A stretch of 41,443 bases of DNA from a bacterium (GTDB taxonomy: Bacteria; Krumholzibacteriota; Krumholzibacteriia; LZORAL124-64-63). Shown piece after piece: positions 24,403 to 33,112 of the stretch (within the stretch, counting starts at the first letter, position 1; every line of letters starts with the position of its first letter). Location: the NCBI GenBank assembly GCA_024229695.1, contig JAAESD010000357.1:1-41443 (forward strand), in the 5' to 3' direction. The notes beneath the pieces were generated by a model. The model saw only the letters and a list, made by a program, of their open reading frames with translations. It was not told the origin of the DNA and did not search any database. The position numbers and the translations under genes are program-made.

Positions 24403-25341
24403 GTGGAACAATCAAAAATCGACCTGATTGCCGAGATAAACAGTCTTCGTACAGAACTTAATGCTGTAATTTTGGCTCATTACTACCAGGAACCGGATAT
24501 ACAGGACATTGCTGACCATGTCGGCGACAGTCTTGCATTAAGCCACAAAGCGGCAGCAGCAGAGGCAGATGTCATAGTTTTCGCCGGTGTGCACTTTATG
24601 GCAGAAACAGCCAAAATACTGAACCCTGATAAACAGGTTCTACTTCCAGACCTTGAAGCAGGTTGCAGCCTTGCCGACGGATGTCCGGAAGATGAGTTCA
24701 GGGAGTTCACTGCAAGGTATCCAGATCACAAGGTAGTCAGCTATATCAACTGTTCTGCAAGCACTAAAGCTATGAGTGACGTTATTTGTACCTCCGGCAA
24801 CGCTGTAAATGTTGTGGCATCTTTTCCTGAAGATCAGCCTTTGATTTTTGCTCCTGATAAACATTTGGGCCGATGGTGTGCTCAACAGCTCAATCGGGAG
24901 TTGGTACTTTGGGACGGAAGTTGTGAAGTACACGAACAGTTCAGTGAACAACGTCTTGTGGATATAATGCTGGCTCATCCGGACGCATTGGTAACTGCTC
25001 ATCCCGAGTGTACTGAAAAGTTGTTGCAATACGCTCATCACATCGGCTCTACAGCATCGATACTTGAATATTGCAGAGACTGTGAAGTGCAGGAAATTAT
25101 TGTACTGACAGAGCCGGGAATCATTCATCAGATGCAGAAAGAAAATCCCGATAAAAAGTTTATTACCGTTCCGGGAGCGGACGAGACATGTAATTGCAAC
25201 GAATGTCCATATATGAAATTGAATACTTTACAAAAATTACGGGACTGTATGAAAAACAGAGCCCCCGAAATTCTTGTGGACGAATCAACAAGACAGAAGG
25301 CTCTGGTTCCAATCAACAAAATGTTGCAAATCAAGCGTTAG
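24403..25341 (+). CDS. nadA: Quinolinate synthase
   Basis: 312 residues. NadA condenses iminoaspartate with dihydroxyacetone phosphate to make quinolinate for NAD synthesis, using a [4Fe-4S] cluster. Recognisable are [21 protein letters not shown] near 23-43, [29 protein letters not shown] (C88), WDGSCEVHE (C174) and CNCNECPYM (263-271), giving candidate cluster cysteines. The start is GTG 24403 with AAGGAA upstream. nadB and nadC are not in the window. Its stop lies one base from the stop of the convergent S1 gene. Confidence 0.95.
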   Translation: MEQSKIDLIAEINSLRTELNAVILAHYYQEPDIQDIADHVGDSLALSHKAAAAEADVIVFAGVHFMAETAKILNPDKQVLLPDLEAGCSLADGCPEDEFREFTARYPDHKVVSYINCSASTKAMSDVICTSGNAVNVVASFPEDQPLIFAPDKHLGRWCAQQLNRELVLWDGSCEVHEQFSEQRLVDIMLAHPDALVTAHPECTEKLLQYAHHIGSTASILEYCRDCEVQEIIVLTEPGIIHQMQKENPDKKFITVPGADETCNCNECPYMKLNTLQKLRDCMKNRAPEILVDESTRQKALVPINKMLQIKR

Positions 25342-25342
25342 A

Positions 25343-26434
25343 CTACTCAAGAAGAGTCAACGAAATCCTTTTCCGTTCAAGGTCGATTTCCAGGATTTTT
25401 GCTTCAATTTCCTGGCCCTCAGAAAGCACGTCGCTAGGATGGTAAACTCGTTCATTGCTTATAGCTGAGACATGAATCAAGCCTCTGATTCCTGGTAACA
25501 ATTCCACAAAAGCACCGAAATCCGCCATGCCGGTAATGACACCTTTAACCATTTCACCTTGTTTGAGCTTGTCGCCAATTTCATTCCACGGGTCACCATC
25601 AAGTTGTTTTATAGAAAGCCCGATCCGTTCTTCACGACCGCCACCAAGGTTACGGATGGTAACAACTTTAACTTCAATTTCCTGATCAACACTCAGCACT
25701 TCTTTGGGATCGGCAATTCTCTCGAAGGAGATTTCTGAAACATGAACCAGTCCTTCAAGCCCACCGATATCTACAAATGCTCCAAATGGCATTATCCTGC
25801 GAACAGTACCTTTGTAAATATCACCGATTGATAATGTTTCACGTAGCTTCGCACCTTCACGTTCTTTTTCAATAGTTAGTAAAGCACGACGAGAGACAAC
25901 AAGTTTCTTTTTGGATTCTGAAAACTCTGTAACTTTGAATTCAAAATCTCGATCAAGATATTCTTCGGGGTTATCTACAAATTTATTATCGATTTGGGAG
26001 ATGGGGCAGAAAGCGCGGTGCCCGCCCATATCGACTACAAAACCACCTTTATTTATTTCACTGACACGACCGGTTAATGGCATACCGCTGTCATAGGCCT
26101 GTTCGATAACAGTAAAATCCTTACCAGTAACTTTTTGTTTAAGAGTAAGTTTCTTGTCATCACCTTTGCCAACGACATATCCAGTGATTGAATCACCTTC
26201 CTGATGTTGAAGCTCGCCATTGTCGTCATTCAGTTCGCTGGTTGAGATTGGCAGCTCACTTCTGCCTCCGAAATCAACAAACGAATCGATTTCACCAACC
26301 TGCACCAGAGTACCGGTTACCTCGTCGCCTTGCGATGGCTCAGGGGCTTGACTGTTGTCGTTGTCTTGTTCAGCTAGAAGGTCAGCCATTGATTCAGTGC
26401 TGGGATCATCATTTTCATGGATGTCGTCGGTCAT
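25343..26434 (-). CDS. Four-domain S1 RNA-binding protein (ribosomal protein S1-like)
   Basis: 363 residues from ATG 26434; an upstream extension to 26503 would add an unlikely N-terminus. After an acidic first 35 residues come four S1/OB repeats: GDEVTGTLVQVGEIDSFVDFG, GMPLTGRVSEINKGGFVVDMG, GDIYKGTVRRIMPFGAFVDIG and GEMVKGVITGMADFGAFVEL. The last two are the most canonical. Such proteins bind mRNA at the ribosome. E. coli S1 has six repeats, whereas four-repeat forms occur in other bacteria. It is read from the minus strand, downstream of tRNA-Glu and its terminator. Confidence 0.9.
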   Translation of the reverse strand: MTDDIHENDDPSTESMADLLAEQDNDNSQAPEPSQGDEVTGTLVQVGEIDSFVDFGGRSELPISTSELNDDNGELQHQEGDSITGYVVGKGDDKKLTLKQKVTGKDFTVIEQAYDSGMPLTGRVSEINKGGFVVDMGGHRAFCPISQIDNKFVDNPEEYLDRDFEFKVTEFSESKKKLVVSRRALLTIEKEREGAKLRETLSIGDIYKGTVRRIMPFGAFVDIGGLEGLVHVSEISFERIADPKEVLSVDQEIEVKVVTIRNLGGGREERIGLSIKQLDGDPWNEIGDKLKQGEMVKGVITGMADFGAFVELLPGIRGLIHVSAISNERVYHPSDVLSEGQEIEAKILEIDLERKRISLTLLE

Positions 26435-26525
26435 TGTTTTTCTTTCGTCAGGTCTGTCTGTTGTTTGTTGCCTGCTGGCAATCAGTTTACAGTAAACTAC
26501 CATAAAACTATATGATATTGCAACA

Positions 26526-26555
26526 AAAAGCGCCCTCCAGAAAAACTGGAGGGCG
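26526..26555 (-). terminator. Terminator of tRNA-Glu
   Basis: CGCCCTCCAG (26531-26540) and CTGGAGGGCG (26546-26555) form a perfect 10-base stem. On the minus strand it is followed by CTTTTTG. It ends the tRNA-Glu transcript before the S1 gene. Confidence 0.9.
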
Positions 26556-26560
26556 ATAGT

Positions 26561-26635
26561 TGGTATCCCCTACGAGAATCGAACTCGTATCGCTGGCTTG
26601 AAAAGCCAGTGTCCTAACCGTTAGACGAAGGGGAC
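26561..26635 (-). tRNA. tRNA-Glu (anticodon UUC)
   Basis: 75 bases with encoded CCA. The minus-strand anticodon stem CTGGC/GCCAG encloses TTTTCAA, giving TTC. It begins GTCCCCTTCGTCTA like most bacterial tRNA-Glu. The acceptor GTCCCCT/AGGGGAT has a G1-U72 wobble before A73. It is a single-gene unit with its own promoter and terminator. Confidence 0.98.
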
Positions 26636-26647
26636 TCGGTGGCGCAA

Positions 26648-26676
26648 ATATTATTACCCGAAACGCCACTTGTCAA
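26648..26676 (-). promoter_or_regulatory. Promoter for tRNA-Glu
   Basis: On the minus strand: -35 TTGACA (26676-26671), 17-base spacer, -10 TAATAT (26653-26648). The start point would lie about 5 bases before the mature tRNA. Confidence 0.75.
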
Positions 26677-26686
26677 ATAATCCTGA

Positions 26687-28051
26687 CTATTCTCCTGCAA
26701 GTTTTAGCAGATAAGCTGTAGTCTTGATTCCATCGAAATAGTTTCTCAAATGAAACTTTTCGTTGGGAGAGTGGATATTGTCATTAGGCAGACCATACCC
26801 AAGCAACAGAACAGGAGCTTTGAGACAGTCCTGGAAAGTCCCAACGATGGGAATAGATCCACCTTCACGAATAAATACAGGCTTGCTGCCAAAGCCAAGT
26901 TCCATCGCCTTCATTCCAGCCTGCATCATTTCTGAATCTCTGGGAACCATGACAGCTTGTGCCCCATGGAGGTAGGAGACTTTTACTTCTACACCGTCCG
27001 GAGTAATTTTTTCAACAAATTTGCTGAACAATTCTGCAATCTGTTCCGGGTTCTGATTCGGAACCAGTCGCATACTGACTTTAGCGCCCGCAGTTGCCGG
27101 GACAATTGTTTTAGCGCCTTCACCACTGTAGCCGCTCCAGAGACCATTTACATCCAGAGTAGGGCGGCCCCACATTCTTTCCAGCGTAGTAAATCCTTCT
27201 TCACCAAATGGCCCTGATGCGCCAGTATCTTTGCAAAGTACTTCATCAGAATAATTCAAGGATTCAAAAGATGCTTTTTCTGCATCATCAAGCTCCAGCA
27301 CGGAATCATAGAATCCCGGAATTTGAACTCTGCCGGAACCATCTTTCAATCTGGAAATAATTTCACAGATTACATTGCCAGGGTTCTGGACTGTTCCGCC
27401 AAAGCTGCCTGAATGCAAATCCATACCTGGGCCTTTAACATCGATTTGCATATATGCCAGCCCCTTCAGGGAGTAGCATATTGCTGGAGTCTCTTCATTG
27501 TATAGACTGGTATCACTCACAATAACGGCATCACATGCAAGTTTCTCAGGGTTACTTTCTGTAAACTTGTAGATCTCTTCACCACCAGCCTCTTCTTCAC
27601 CTTCAATTATAAATTTAACATTCACCGGTACATCGACACCCAGTTTTACATAAGCTTCCAGTGCTTTGATGTGTGTGTAAAGCTGTCCCTTGTCATCGCT
27701 GCCGCCACGTGCATAAATAATTTCGTTTTCGATACGAGGCTCAAATGGAGGGGATTCCCAAAGCTCAATCGGGTCAACAGGTTGTACGTCATAGTGTCCA
27801 TAGAACAGAAGCGTTTTTCGATCTGGAAGTTGTTCACTTTGTGCATAAACCAGGGGATGACCATCGGTCTCGATGATTTCACTTGTCAGTCCGATTGCTT
27901 CAAATGCTTTATGTGTGAATCGGGCAGCTTCCATAATGTCGTTGTCATGAGCCGGTATTGAGCTGATGCTCGGAATGGACAAATACTCACATAGCTCTTT
28001 AACATGTTGGTCTTTGTTTTCTTCCAGGTAGTTCAAAATCTTATCAATCAT
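26687..28051 (-). CDS. M20-family dipeptidase/metallopeptidase
   Basis: 454 residues. The family is two-zinc dipeptidases and carboxypeptidases of the PepV/carnosinase branch. The zinc-site motifs are LLFYGHYDVQP (H86, D88), ARGGSDDKGQ (D119), EGEEEAGG (catalytic Glu near 152-153) and VIVSDTS (D180), with a dimerisation domain from about 200 to 320. Its substrate cannot be told. The start ATG at 28051 has CTGGAGG upstream. The stop lies about 50 bases before the tRNA-Glu gene on the same strand, so its transcript may run through. Confidence 0.93.
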   Translation of the reverse strand: MIDKILNYLEENKDQHVKELCEYLSIPSISSIPAHDNDIMEAARFTHKAFEAIGLTSEIIETDGHPLVYAQSEQLPDRKTLLFYGHYDVQPVDPIELWESPPFEPRIENEIIYARGGSDDKGQLYTHIKALEAYVKLGVDVPVNVKFIIEGEEEAGGEEIYKFTESNPEKLACDAVIVSDTSLYNEETPAICYSLKGLAYMQIDVKGPGMDLHSGSFGGTVQNPGNVICEIISRLKDGSGRVQIPGFYDSVLELDDAEKASFESLNYSDEVLCKDTGASGPFGEEGFTTLERMWGRPTLDVNGLWSGYSGEGAKTIVPATAGAKVSMRLVPNQNPEQIAELFSKFVEKITPDGVEVKVSYLHGAQAVMVPRDSEMMQAGMKAMELGFGSKPVFIREGGSIPIVGTFQDCLKAPVLLLGYGLPNDNIHSPNEKFHLRNYFDGIKTTAYLLKLAGE

Positions 28052-28154
28052 TTTTTCCTCCAGATTAAAAGTTGTTTAGAGAAATTAAGCTTGACGCGAA
28101 CAGTTGTCGAGGCGAATGTGTGATACTTCTTGGGAATAATGTTGATTAAAAGGA

Positions 28155-28183
28155 TTGACAACATCCCATTCTTTAGCCAATAT
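28155..28183 (+). promoter_or_regulatory. Possible promoter for the histone gene
   Basis: -35 TTGACA at 28155-28160 is perfect, but the element 17 bases later (CAATAT, 28178-28183) matches the -10 only in part. Placement about 50 bases before the start is right. Confidence 0.4.
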
Positions 28184-28233
28184 GCGCACAAGTTCGACAT
28201 ATGGCACCTAACCAACCTTTCAGGAGGAACAAC

Positions 28234-28404
28234 ATGGCAGATTTGATTATTAGCAAAAGTAAAACAAAAGCAAGTGTAAAAAACTGTAACATCAGTGGTG
28301 ATTTTTATGCTGCGCTAGACGCGAAAGTTCGTGCATTGATTGTTGCTGCTGAAGCACGTGCAGTTGCAAACGGTCGTAAGACTGTTCGTCCATGCGATAT
28401 CTAA
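28234..28404 (+). CDS. Minimal bacterial histone-fold protein
   Basis: 56 residues from ATG 28234, fixed by AGGAGG eight bases upstream. An in-frame ATG at 28201 has no such site. The sequence has a short basic first helix (KSKTKASVK), a long central helix (about 22-46) and the histone loop GRKTV (47-51). R48 and D55 are seven residues apart, the same spacing as the R52-D59 clamp of the archaeal histone HMfB. The protein ends directly after D55-I56, so helix 3 is essentially missing, as in the short bacterial histones of the Bdellovibrio Bd0055 type, which coat or bend DNA as dimers. The single-gene unit has a strong ribosome site and its own terminator, which suggests good expression. Homology is judged by eye. 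Confidence 0.82.
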   Translation: MADLIISKSKTKASVKNCNISGDFYAALDAKVRALIVAAEARAVANGRKTVRPCDI

Positions 28405-28430
28405 AAACAGTTTAAGCAATACATTAAAAA

Positions 28431-28458
28431 GGTGGCAGCTATAACTGCCACCTTTTTT
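28431..28458 (+). terminator. Terminator of the histone gene
   Basis: GGTGGCAG (28431-28438) and CTGCCACC (28445-28452) form a perfect 8-base stem with an A-run before and TTTTTT after. Confidence 0.93.
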
Positions 28459-28580
28459 GACTCCACCGGTTCACCAATATCCACAATGTGACAACCATCG
28501 TTTCCTTTTCGAATTAATAATCCAACTTATGTCTCGATTTGAGTCGGCATGGATAATGCTGTCAATTTTCGGAGGTAATT

Positions 28581-30077
28581 ATGGTTACAGTAGTTCAAAG
28601 TGGCGCTGTTGAGGGGATCGACGGTTATCCAGTGGAAGTAGAAGTTGATGCTGGCAGAGGTTTGCCATCGTTTCAAATTGTAGGTTTGCCAAATACAACA
28701 GTGCGTGAGAGCAGAGAACGAGTTTTGTCGGCATTACGAAACAGTGGGCTTGATATTCCCAAAGGCAGGGTTGTGGTAAATCTGCAACCAAGCGATGTAC
28801 CCAAAAGAGGGGCTTCATTTGATCTGGCAATTGCAATTGCAGTGGCTATGTCAGGCTGCTTCCGCAAAAGCGTCAGTTGCAACCCGGTATTATTAGGCTC
28901 GCTGTCACTGGATGGTAAGCTGAACCGTGTCCGTGGATTGTTATCAATCGTACTAGCGGTAGCAGAGTCAGGTGCCAAGGTAGTGGTTGTGCCTCAAGGC
29001 CAGATGCAGGAAGCAGCAATGGCAACCGGTATAAAAGTACTCGGTGCCAATTCAGTTAAAGAAGTTTTTGAGTGGTGTGTTGGAAGTGGTAGTCTTGAAA
29101 CTTATACAGGACATGGCAGACAAGTTGAAAAACAAAAAGCACCAATTGGACTTATCATACCAGAATATGCCAGGCGTACAGTTGAAATAGCAGCTGCAGG
29201 AAGATGCGATCTGTTGCTGGTTGGTTCACCGGGAGTGGGCAAGACAACTGTTGCCAAAAGTCTGGGTATGCTTCAACCACCAATGAATTTGAAAGATTCA
29301 ATTGAAGTTACCCGTATACATACTTCCAGAGAAAGTACAACTGCTTGCAGGCAGAATATACGCCCATTCAGGTCGCCACATCACACTGTTACCAGGGCAG
29401 GATTGATAGGAGGCGGTGCTGCACTCTCACCTGGCGAAGTTACACTTGCGCATAGAGGCATACTCTTCCTGGATGAGCTGGGAGAGTTCAAGGCTGGTGT
29501 TCTGGATGCTTTGAGAGAGCCTATGGAAGAGAAATCGATTTCAATATCTCGCTCAACAGGTATCTGCAGGTGGCCTGCAGATTTTCAGCTGATTGCTGCA
29601 ATGAACCCCTGTCGGTGTGGCTACCTGGGAAGCTCCAGAAAGCAATGTGAGTGTCGGCCAGGTGATATTAATCGATACAACAGCAAATTATCAGGCCCAT
29701 TTCTGGACAGGATTGATATGTTTTACGAAATGGCAGAGCCACAAGGCTGGTCAATTGAAACCAGCAATCCAATCGATGATTTGGCAGACAGGGTTGATAA
29801 CGCCTGGAAAATGCTTGGTAATAGAAACCAAAGACCGACTTTGAAATCTTGCGTGGATTTATTGGAAACGCCGGCTAAGAATCACTTGGAGAAGGCACGC
29901 AGGGGATTGGACCTGTCAGTTAGAGGAGTTATAAGATGCGTTGTCGTTGCACAAACAATTGCAGCCTTGGACAACAGAGTTAGAATATCGACAGCGGATT
30001 TGGCAGAAGCATTGGGGTATCGCAGGGAGTTGTTAGCTATCAAAGAAAACGCGACCCATGTTGGGGCCGCGTTTTAA
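28581..30077 (+). CDS. comM: YifB/ComM family Mg-chelatase-like AAA+ ATPase
   Basis: 498 residues. Residues 1-165 form the N-terminal ChlI-like domain (GLPSFQIVGLPNTTVRESRERV, then NLQPSDVPKRGASFDLAIA). The AAA+ core has Walker A GSPGVGKT (215-222), FRSPHHTVTRAGLIGGG, LDELGEF as Walker B and AAMNPCRCGY. The C-terminal Mg-chelatase domain contains SVRGVIRCVVVAQTIA. In Vibrio and others ComM is a hexameric helicase that helps branch migration during natural transformation; in species not known to be competent its role is open. ATG 28581 has CGGAGG upstream. Confidence 0.94.
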   Translation: MVTVVQSGAVEGIDGYPVEVEVDAGRGLPSFQIVGLPNTTVRESRERVLSALRNSGLDIPKGRVVVNLQPSDVPKRGASFDLAIAIAVAMSGCFRKSVSCNPVLLGSLSLDGKLNRVRGLLSIVLAVAESGAKVVVVPQGQMQEAAMATGIKVLGANSVKEVFEWCVGSGSLETYTGHGRQVEKQKAPIGLIIPEYARRTVEIAAAGRCDLLLVGSPGVGKTTVAKSLGMLQPPMNLKDSIEVTRIHTSRESTTACRQNIRPFRSPHHTVTRAGLIGGGAALSPGEVTLAHRGILFLDELGEFKAGVLDALREPMEEKSISISRSTGICRWPADFQLIAAMNPCRCGYLGSSRKQCECRPGDINRYNSKLSGPFLDRIDMFYEMAEPQGWSIETSNPIDDLADRVDNAWKMLGNRNQRPTLKSCVDLLETPAKNHLEKARRGLDLSVRGVIRCVVVAQTIAALDNRVRISTADLAEALGYRRELLAIKENATHVGAAF

Positions 30078-30095
30078 AGTTATTAATCTGAATGA

Positions 30096-30986
30096 TTAAA
30101 AGTCAGCGTAAAAACCGATTGCCCAGCCAATAGAACTGACGGTTTGTTTGTCATATTCTGTAACGAGGTGTTGGCCATCAGTGAATTCATAAACAGGAAT
30201 TACTTCAGTGCCTTCATCAAAGCTGGCAAATGAATTTTTGACGCCAAAATCAACCTGTGAAACGTGATACATCATATCAAATCGGATACTGACTAGACTA
30301 TCAGCAATGAAACGTATGCCGGCTCCAGCAGATCCAGACCAGTTTGCTGCAATGTCATCAGTGTAATTTGAATTGATGGTTATGTAGTTTCTGCCAATGC
30401 CACCGATGAGATATGGATGCCAGCGGCCTCGGCCAAAGTTACCATAATCTGGTGGGTAGAACATTGCATTAACACCGGTGAAAACATTCAGATATGAGCG
30501 GCGCTCTGGATCAAACTCGCCAATCACTTCTACGTCTTCCATCTCTTGGTCTTCATCATTGGAAACAGAAAAAGCATTTGTGATGTGTGAATTATATTCA
30601 GATATACCGATACCTAAAATACCTTCAACTGAAAACCATGGATAAAGATCATAAGCCAAGTGCAGTGCAGGACTGAATACATTATCGTAATCAATTTGCA
30701 CATCACCAAAGTAAGTAGCAGCGTCTGTGTATTTGTAAATGATGCTATTTTGATCAAGTAACAAATCACTGGAGCTCATAAACCCTAGAGTAACGCTTGC
30801 TTCCCAAGTCTTACTAGGCATTAATGGCTCCCAGTAATTCTCAAGAGCTTCTGCGTCAGCTTTTGATTGTTGTTCCTCAGCTGTTGTGTGCTTGAGGTTA
30901 AAAGTCTGCTCTTCCTCTGCAGAAAATGTTACTGCAGGAACGAGCACAAATAGGCATAGAGAGATTATAACTGTATTACGAACCAT
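30096..30986 (-). CDS. Outer-membrane beta-barrel protein
   Basis: 296 residues from ATG 30986 (a TTG just before it is also in frame). The signal peptide MVRNTVIISLCLFVLVPAVTFS is followed by a charged stretch (EEEQTFNLKHTTAEEQQSKADAEAL), then alternating beta-strand-like segments such as WEASVTLGFMSS, WFSVEGILGIGISEY and IRFDMMYHVSQVDFG. The chain ends in GFYADF; a terminal Phe is the usual BAM recognition signal. It resembles OmpW/OmpA-like small barrels without being assignable to one. It faces comM, with 18 bases between their stops. Confidence 0.75.
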   Translation of the reverse strand: MVRNTVIISLCLFVLVPAVTFSAEEEQTFNLKHTTAEEQQSKADAEALENYWEPLMPSKTWEASVTLGFMSSSDLLLDQNSIIYKYTDAATYFGDVQIDYDNVFSPALHLAYDLYPWFSVEGILGIGISEYNSHITNAFSVSNDEDQEMEDVEVIGEFDPERRSYLNVFTGVNAMFYPPDYGNFGRGRWHPYLIGGIGRNYITINSNYTDDIAANWSGSAGAGIRFIADSLVSIRFDMMYHVSQVDFGVKNSFASFDEGTEVIPVYEFTDGQHLVTEYDKQTVSSIGWAIGFYADF

Positions 30987-31054
30987 CAATCAAACTCCTG
31001 TGATTGAGAAAGACTATGTGACTGACTGTAATTACAGGGTTTTGCCTGCAAGTG

Positions 31055-32029
31055 TCAACTGTTAATGACTAAATTGCCACCATTCCACTCAAGGTGGCGT
31101 ACTTCAGGGATAAGTTGAACACCAAACTTATCCTTAACTGCCTGTTGCATTTTGTCTGCTAATTGCAGCACATCCGCACAAGTTGCATTGCCACTGTTAA
31201 TGATGATATTAGCGTGTTTCCGATAAACAGAGGCTCCACCAACACTCATTTCCAGAGCTCCTGCTTTATCAAGTAGCTCTCCGGCAGCACGTCTGCGCTC
31301 TCCTGGAATTTCGGGCTCAAGGTTCTTAAAATAACTGCCGGCACATGGTGCCTCCACAGGATGTTTTACCCTGCGCAACTCGATTTTATCTTTACGTGTT
31401 TGGCATGCTTGTTCCAAATCACCTTCTTCAAGTAACAATTCAATACTCAAAAGAACCAGTGGGTTGTTTTTTAAAACTGAATCCCGATAGGAAAATTGCA
31501 TGCCATTTTTGTCTATTACTTGAATTTCACCAAGCCCATTCATAACAGTAACCGACTTTACAAACTCGGAAATTTCATGCCCAAAACAGCCAGCATTACC
31601 GATAACTGCTCCGCCGCAGCTGCCGGGAATGCCGGAGGCAAATTCGAGTCCAGTCAAACCTGAGTCCAGAGTTTTAGCAATTAGAGTATCAAACACCATA
31701 CCACTACCAACAGTTACCGTTGAACCGCTGACTTCAAACAAGTCAATATCCATTTTCAGTACAATGCCGTTGAATCCTTTATCATCGATAATCAAATTAC
31801 TGCCGCCTCCAATACAGACTGCTGGCAGAGCGTGTTCATTTGCAAATTGCAGGAACATTTTAGCATTATCAGGGTTTGTAACTGATGCCAGAAGCTTTGC
31901 AGGACCACCTATTTTGAAGGTCGTAAGTTCGTTCAAAGGCGCATTGGCTGACACAATTTCTGGGTAATCAGAAATCAGTTTGGCAATAGCTTCAGTTTGT
32001 GAGTTGTCAGAATGCGATTCACAATGCAT
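31055..32029 (-). CDS. murB: UDP-N-acetylenolpyruvoylglucosamine reductase
   Basis: 324 residues from ATG 32029 (GAAAGG six bases upstream; an in-frame TTG at 32047 overlaps that site). MurB is the FAD enzyme that makes UDP-MurNAc in the cytoplasm for peptidoglycan. Motifs are NTFKIGG-like TTFKIGGPAKLL, CIGGGSNLII, the FAD segment ASGIPGSCGGAVIGNAG, the catalytic serine in AGSYFKN, and IPEVRHL with the catalytic Glu at the end. It is divergent from tonB, without other mur genes nearby. Confidence 0.96.
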   Translation of the reverse strand: MHCESHSDNSQTEAIAKLISDYPEIVSANAPLNELTTFKIGGPAKLLASVTNPDNAKMFLQFANEHALPAVCIGGGSNLIIDDKGFNGIVLKMDIDLFEVSGSTVTVGSGMVFDTLIAKTLDSGLTGLEFASGIPGSCGGAVIGNAGCFGHEISEFVKSVTVMNGLGEIQVIDKNGMQFSYRDSVLKNNPLVLLSIELLLEEGDLEQACQTRKDKIELRRVKHPVEAPCAGSYFKNLEPEIPGERRRAAGELLDKAGALEMSVGGASVYRKHANIIINSGNATCADVLQLADKMQQAVKDKFGVQLIPEVRHLEWNGGNLVINS

Positions 32030-32099
32030 TGTGTACCTTTCAGGCAATTAATTTGTTAGGTAAGAATCCTGCAACAATCATCTTGCGTCAAGGAGAACT

Positions 32100-33104
32100 G
32101 TGACCGAGAACCGTATTCTGTATTGGACTTTTCTTCTGTCACTGCTGCTTCATGCTGCAGTGCTGCTTGTGACATGGAACTGGCAATTATTTGTCGATCC
32201 AGAAGTTGCAGAAAGAGAAGAGCCGCAAAGTGTAGAATTGTTTCTCATCGACGATGAAGAGCTGCAAGATTTTGACCCGCCTCAATCATATACAAGCACT
32301 CCGGCAAGACATGAAGTCGAAGAACCTCCATCACAGCCTGATTTTCTTTCAGTAAGGAAAAGCCAGGCGGCTGATATGCTGGAAGGTGGGGAGGAAAACA
32401 GTTCTCCCGGGACTGTTGAAAAATCTCCTTTCAGTCAGGTTAAAATTCGACAGCATGAGGAAGCTATGGTTTCAGGGGAAGTTGTAGTTGCCAAGGAAAA
32501 CGAAGAAACTGAAAGTGAAGCTGAGGAAGAGGGTGTCACAGCTGATGAACTCGAGGGGTCACTGAGTGAGGGGAAGCCTGATTCAGATAATCCTGAAAAA
32601 AACATCGAGCCGGTACCTGATATTGCTTCACTATTCAACAGTCAGATAGTTTCGATTCTTGAAAACCAGTCTGGTGGTAGCAGCGGTGATCAGGGATTTG
32701 ATTATGACCAACATGCCACCTCTACATCAGAAGGCAACGTTGTTCAATTTGGCGATTTCTCACTCAATACTATCGATTGGGATTATGCGCCCTGGATGGA
32801 GAAATTCAAACGTGATTTCATGCCCAATTGGCAGCCTCCATATGCATATGCTCTTGGTGTAATTGAAGGGGTGACAAAGCTGAAATTGGTTATTGAACAT
32901 GATGGCCGAATTGGTGAATTAAAAAGAATTTCTGGTGAAGGTCATGAATCCCTGCACAATGCGAGCGAAGCCGCTCTTTGGGCTACAGCTCCTTTTGCCA
33001 GGCTGCCAAATGATTTTCCAGAAGAGAGCCTTGTTATCATACTGTCGCTGCATTATCCTGATTGGAAGCAGGAATCAGCGAAAAACATGCAACAAAATAG
33101 ATAG
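32100..33104 (+). CDS. TonB/TolA-type energy transducer with acidic linker
   Basis: 334 residues from GTG 32100 (AAGGAGA upstream). A membrane helix at about residues 8-27 is followed by a long periplasmic linker. The linker is rich in Glu, Asp and Ser (for example NEETESEAEEEG) where TonB usually has Pro-Lys or Pro-Glu repeats. The C-terminal 90 residues (VTKLKLVIEHDGRIGELKRI and SEAALWATAPFARLP) are a TonB C-terminal domain. With ExbB and ExbD next to it, it should carry proton-motive energy to outer-membrane partners. A TolA role is less likely because no tolB or pal is near. Confidence 0.85.
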   Translation: MTENRILYWTFLLSLLLHAAVLLVTWNWQLFVDPEVAEREEPQSVELFLIDDEELQDFDPPQSYTSTPARHEVEEPPSQPDFLSVRKSQAADMLEGGEENSSPGTVEKSPFSQVKIRQHEEAMVSGEVVVAKENEETESEAEEEGVTADELEGSLSEGKPDSDNPEKNIEPVPDIASLFNSQIVSILENQSGGSSGDQGFDYDQHATSTSEGNVVQFGDFSLNTIDWDYAPWMEKFKRDFMPNWQPPYAYALGVIEGVTKLKLVIEHDGRIGELKRISGEGHESLHNASEAALWATAPFARLPNDFPEESLVIILSLHYPDWKQESAKNMQQNR

Positions 33105-33112
33105 GATACAAA

